A stretch of 64,000 bases of DNA from Pochonia chlamydosporia 170 (taxonomy: Eukaryota; Ascomycota; Sordariomycetes; Hypocreales; Clavicipitaceae), in NCBI RefSeq assembly GCF_001653235.2, contig NC_035791.1:5456001-5520000 (forward strand). The letters are read 5' to 3'. Made by a program: the position numbers and the translations under genes. Under the pieces are notes generated by a model. That model did no database searches and was not told the DNA's origin. It worked only from the letters and a program-made list of their open reading frames with translations. Below, in pieces: positions 59,633-64,000 of the stretch. Every line of letters starts with the position of its first letter. Position 1 is the stretch's first letter.

Positions 59633-62600
59633 GTTGCGTCAAAGGTGTCAAGTAGTGATTGGGGTTTCTGAAAGCAGCAACGACAGAAGGGCGCGCTGTA
59701 CAAGGTTGATTGCCTTAGGGAACTGGTGGGTGTCCCATTCGCCAATGCACCAAGAGGCCCGGAGTGAAAGGGCGCGCTCTTGGAACTGGGATGTGGCTCA
59801 AAGAGGAACGCCGGTTGGTTTCCAAACGTGGCGATGTGAAGTCGTCGTGTATTTGATGTGACGACGACCCCGGTTTGAAGCAAAGACAAGACAATGGGCA
59901 AGTGTTGGCTGTTGGTGATGATAAACAGCCAACAATCCTGTCTTTCTAATAACAAGACACTCTTTTTCCAATGAGTGATGATTATGATGAGATGTAGCAA
60001 GAAAGATGGAGTGATAAGTTGGATGGGGCCTGCCTCAGTTTTGTTCAACAGGCGGAAGGTACAAATTGGGAAAGACGGCCCATGGGTTTGGGATTGTTAA
60101 GGCTGGCAAGAACGACACTTGAGGAAAGAGCACGCCTGCATGTGAGTGAGCCTGGTCTGCTACCTTACTTGCAAGGGCTGGGCTGGGAAGAGGCAGAGTA
60201 TCCAAGAAAAGTGGAGGCAAGCAGGCTTGATGCACGAATTCCCGTCTCGTCGTCTTGGAAAGAGTCGGTCATGATTAGATGCTTCTAGCACTTGAGCCAA
60301 AGGGAAAAGAGTCATGAGACGCTGCCGCGCATCAGTAGGCACACCAAGCACCAAAATCAGGGCGCATCCAACAATATCTGGGGCCAGCCGCTGCCGCTGC
60401 CCCCCGTCATCGCAGGTCAACAGGCTTCTTGTGTGCAGATGAGTAAAACGCCTGAAAAAACGCTGGACGCGTGGGGCAAAAGCGGTCGTTCAAAAAAGTT
60501 GGCGCAACCGGCATCGCAGGGATGTTCAGACGTGGAACTGCTCAGATTGGCCAGCCCCATCGACATGTCAATTGTGCGCCCTTCTTTTGACGACAGCCAA
60601 AGTGGAGGAGGAACGACATGCTCCAGCCCAGTAGTGCCCAGCAGTGCCCAGCAGTGCGTGCATTGCATTTCCCCACATGCAACTCTCACACCATGAGACG
60701 AAGCCGACAAAGCACTTGAGCACCAGACTCCATTCAAATAGTCCATCTCGGATGGGACGAGCAAACCAGGATCAACGTCAACGGCTCATCTAGGATCATC
60801 TTGGTACAGTACTGGACAACATAAATCTCTTTCCATTACCCCCCATGTTGGCTTGTTACGTCCCAATACGCAGGGGTTTGGGTCTTGGTGGCTCGATTTT
60901 CTCACCGTAACATGCAGCCTTGTTTGATACCAATCTGGAAGCCTTCGGATTCTTATTTCCCATTGCTGCGGTAGGTCACACTAGATTTCCGACTAACTGC
61001 GAGAAAACAGATTCATCTTTCCCAAAGTCAACAGTAAAACTGGAAATCACGTCTGCCAGTACCCAAAATCGGTGTGCTGAAGAGACGCCTTCTATCAACA
61101 TGGTTCAAGCCCACCTCTGCAAAGCTGGCCAGGCTTCCGTCATTCTCTCCATGATTCACGGGACGGTATTGTACGGAGTACAATAACGACTGTACACTTT
61201 GCAACAACAACCAGACGACACATAACAGAAAAGCTCCGCCATGGCCTCGGGGAGCTCTTCCACAAACGCCACGGTTGTTCTCTCACCACCATCTTGCAAA
61301 CAGTCACAGGGGTCTCAAGATCTTCAATGAGATGTGGTCTTTTAAGCCGTGACGGTGCATTTGCATCTCCGGCGCCAGCAGTCCCACTCCGTCCCTTGCA
61401 CCGACACCGGCCCACCATGACCGTTCGCTTCTAGCGGATGGGAACTCTCGCCCATGAATTGGACGCCAACTTCTGCTATGAAAAGCTATCGGTGCTCGGT
61501 GCTCGGTGCGGGGACTCTCATTGACTCTCTTCTCAATGCAGTCTGGGACCACGCAATGCCACATACCATCATATCCAGTACCGGGCGTTAAATTCGACCC
61601 GATAAAGCCGGACCGCGCATGCCACACTTCGCTTTCTTCCGTATGTACAGGATGGGCAGTGCGGACTACCCTGTCAAAAAGCATAACTCCAGCCTCATTT
61701 CAATTCTTAGTCAAATCCACGACAAAACAAAAAGACCACATGTCCAGAGCCAATTTGTCTAAGTCCGGCTTCTCTGATACGGGCCGTTTCCTCTTCGCTT
61801 TTCTCGGCAAAATATAGCCATCTGCATTATCATTTGTACTTCGGAAACGCCATGTTCTGAACAGACGGCTCTGGAAGGTTCCGTTAGCGGTAGCCTATTG
61901 ACTTGGCCAAATTTGAACAATATGGGGCTGCTGACTGGCCGACTCCTTGGCCCTTGAGACAAACAGCGACGGTCATCAACCTTCACCGTCGGCTCAGTCT
62001 GCTACCCGCTACAACCGGTCCAGTGATGGAGTCGAAATGCTTTTCCCACATCGTAGAGTTTACCAGTAAGTGGGTTAACGCGGGGATCAAGTGAGACAAA
62101 GTGAGCATTGCCTTATCAGTCACACGTGTTCTCCGATGGTGTTTTGGCTACTCCCAACACCATCCCACCTCCGATCTTAGTGCCGAGTGATGCGGGACCA
62201 TTCCCTTAGAGTCAGGTAGTTTAATATGCCCAGGTCGCTTGGCCGTGGATTACATCGAGGACGTCAATTTTGAAACATGGCAACTGCCGATGGCACGGGT
62301 CTCCTGGATCGACAATTACTATTAGCCAAATTACGAACCATCATCATGAGTTAAACAGTCTGAGGAGCCTTGGCAACTGCATCCCCAAACAGTCAACTCC
62401 GTACCTCGTCCTCAGCCATTGATGCAACCATTATCCCCAAGCCGTCCTCTATCAGTCATACACGGCGGCATATTCCTCCATTGTGACAACAGCCACCAAT
62501 TTCACCATTCCATCCCTTCTTCAAATGGCTGTTCCAGAAGCAACAAGCGGTGGCAAAAGACGATGCGTACAGGCGCGGAAACCTGCTCTAACTGAACGAA

Positions 62601-63631
62601 TCCCTCCATCATCCAGATCCCCCACTTCCCGCCTCATGCAGCCACAGCATGGCAGTATTATTAATTCAATCCCAGCACCACAGGCAGCAAGGTTTTTGCC
62701 AAGTTGGGATACTCCTGTCCCTCGACTTTGTATTCACCATCTGATGCTGATCTCGTGCCCATCGAGTTGCTGTGCTTGAGTACAACAATAGTCATTCGAG
62801 GATTGATAATCAATGATTTTTCACATATGCCTGGACCGTACGAGTGAAACCGCAATTGAGCAACTTCATCGTTATGTAGGCGTTTAATTTGGATGGTGTT
62901 ATGCGCCGAGCATCTCAATGACTCGCCATGGCTTGGTTCACGAACACACCTTCAAGGGTCGGCGATAAGGTTTACAAGTGGCCAACCATTGTCATTACAA
63001 ACTCAGCAACATACAGTGAACTCTTTAATCAAATGAGTGTAAAGTAGTCTGGCGGTGTTGGCTATGTCGAGCATTGAATCGTCAAACAAGTCAAGAGAAT
63101 AGGGTAAGCGGAAATACGTGTACACATCGACTTCATCGTAGGCTCACTACAACAGGTACCTAACATAGAGCGTATTGCATGCATCTTTGCAAACACAGGT
63201 TTGTACTACTATGGCTACGTGGTATGTGTGGTTATAAGCCAGCATTCACAGTCTCCAAGGTTACTGAGTGGGAATGCTTCCATTTGGGCTCTCCCAGCTA
63301 GATCTAAGAAATACACAGCAGGATTGTCATCAACCTTGCCCCGCGAGAGGCCAGTTTTGCCGCACCAGTACTATGCTAACCCCATAATAAAACAAAGAAT
63401 TTCAGATATTCATTCATCCTTGATGCCCAATGTGCGGTGCTGTTGTGCCGGCGTCTCTGTTTAGTGGTGACTCCGTACTCCGTAGTAAGTGAGAAAGACA
63501 GAAAAAGAAAGCACCTGGATAGTAAAGGCAAACAAAAGTAAGCTCGTGTCATCATAAGCGCATCAGTACACCCCAATATCGCACCGTGCCATAATTCGCA
63601 TAATCCGTTTGAAGCATTGAGCACCGGTCCT
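59633..63631. other. 4-kb gene-poor region upstream of the homeobox gene
   Basis: No frame on either strand shows a domain, signal peptide or believable splice structure. Long upstream regions are usual for developmental regulators, so this may be a large promoter/5' leader, with the 3' flank of the gene at the right edge. Short upstream frames overlapping the homeobox start (up to 60048) could act as uORFs if transcribed. Confidence 0.45.
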
Positions 63632-64000
63632 TCACAATTCCATTAGCTCCCGCTCCTTGGCGGCGAGCTCTTCCCTCATGCGATCCGCTTCCCTCTGTAG
63701 TGCCAATCTTCGCTCGGCCTTGAGGCGCTCGCTCTCAGTCTTTTCTGCATGTCCCTGTCCATCATTCGATGTCCTCGCCCCTGGCGAAACATCCTTGACG
63801 AGTGGGCCCAACAGCCCCCCAGCAGATCGTAGCGGCGGTAGTGTATAATCGTCCATATCGGCACTTCCAGGTCGATTCACAGGATCATGGCCTGTTGGAT
63901 TTAGAATAGATTTGATGGACGAAATCCGTTTGGCACTCTCCTGCCCTCCAACGTCTGCGTTGCTGCCCGCCTCGGTGTCCGTCGCCGAAAATGAACGCTT
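63632..64000 (-). CDS. 3' part of an unknown protein (runs off the window)
   Basis: The last 122 codons of a minus-strand gene, open to the window edge and ending at TGA (63634-63632). It reads from KRSFSATDTEAGSNADVGG through SAKRISSIKSILNPTGHDP, a Ser/Lys motif of a kind often found in fungal regulators. It ends in a charged, helix-forming segment (ESERLKAERRLALQREADRM, then REELAAKERELMEL), a likely short coiled coil. The family cannot be assigned without the rest. Confidence 0.6.
   Translation of the reverse strand, partial: KRSFSATDTEAGSNADVGGQESAKRISSIKSILNPTGHDPVNRPGSADMDDYTLPPLRSAGGLLGPLVKDVSPGARTSNDGQGHAEKTESERLKAERRLALQREADRMREELAAKERELMEL

Noticed and set aside
61304..61684. 126-residue minus-strand frame upstream of the homeobox gene
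   Set aside because: Low-information sequence without domain or signal peptide; probably chance.
1..64000. Biosynthetic cluster, intact transposon, tRNA/rRNA or CRISPR array
   Set aside because: No backbone enzyme, transposase, terminal inverted repeats, tRNA A/B boxes or regular spacer array was found by reading both strands; SDR, MFS and regulator genes are scattered among housekeeping genes.

Overview
The window is nuclear DNA of a filamentous ascomycete, most likely a Sordariomycete and probably Hypocreales. Evidence: genes are about 1-3 kb apart on both strands; introns are short (about 50-85 nt) with GTAAGT/GTATGT-type donors, CTAAC/CTGAC branch sites and CAG/TAG acceptors; and the proteins are fungal families (Zn2Cys6 and bZIP-DUF3425 regulators, GH92 mannosidase, Dal5-type MFS carrier, homeobox-C2H2 regulator). 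The species call is inference. No tRNA, rRNA, CRISPR array or intact transposon was seen. All gene models were spliced by eye, with reading phase checked across each junction.

Layout. 0-6 kb: exocyst subunit Sec5 (+) converging on a BED-like/Zn2Cys6 regulator (-). 6.8-7.2 kb: a small class II hydrophobin-like gene (-) whose signal-peptide frame is broken. 8.7-13 kb: an AYR1-like SDR (+) and a secreted GH92 alpha-mannosidase (+), the latter converging on a DUF300/OSTalpha-family membrane protein (-). 16.2-26 kb: the giant bridge-like lipid-transfer protein Csf1/BLTP1 (+). 26.7-27.1 kb: a cryptic three-exon cysteine-rich secreted protein (-). 29.5-32.6 kb: translation elongation factor eEF2 (+) behind a leader with two strong hairpins. 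33.3-35.5 kb: an RBM26/27 (Rmn1)-like PWI-CCCH-RRM RNA-binding protein (+), followed by a degenerate minisatellite. 36.6-38.4 kb: methylenetetrahydrofolate reductase of the MET13 type (-).

40-51 kb is an accessory, decaying stretch. It holds a frameshifted JEN1-type carboxylate transporter relic, a GNAT acetyltransferase, an F-box/DUF7730-like protein, a P-loop kinase relic, a bZIP-DUF3425 regulator, a probable GPI-anchored protein with two in-frame stops, and a serine-rich unknown protein with one in-frame TAG. 51.5-59.6 kb returns to intact genes: an MFS anion:cation symporter, a conserved unknown protein and a very large homeobox + C2H2 regulator. The C-terminal half of that regulator is built from about five tandem CENP-B/Tc5-like helix-turn-helix modules. 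About 4 kb of apparently non-coding DNA lies upstream of it, and the window ends inside the 3' part of another minus-strand gene.

The core genes (Sec5, Csf1, eEF2, RBM26-like, MET13) are housekeeping. There is no biosynthetic gene cluster. The most interesting items are the hidden small secreted genes, the repeated HTH modules, the eEF2 leader hairpins and the concentration of nonsense-broken genes between 40 and 51 kb.
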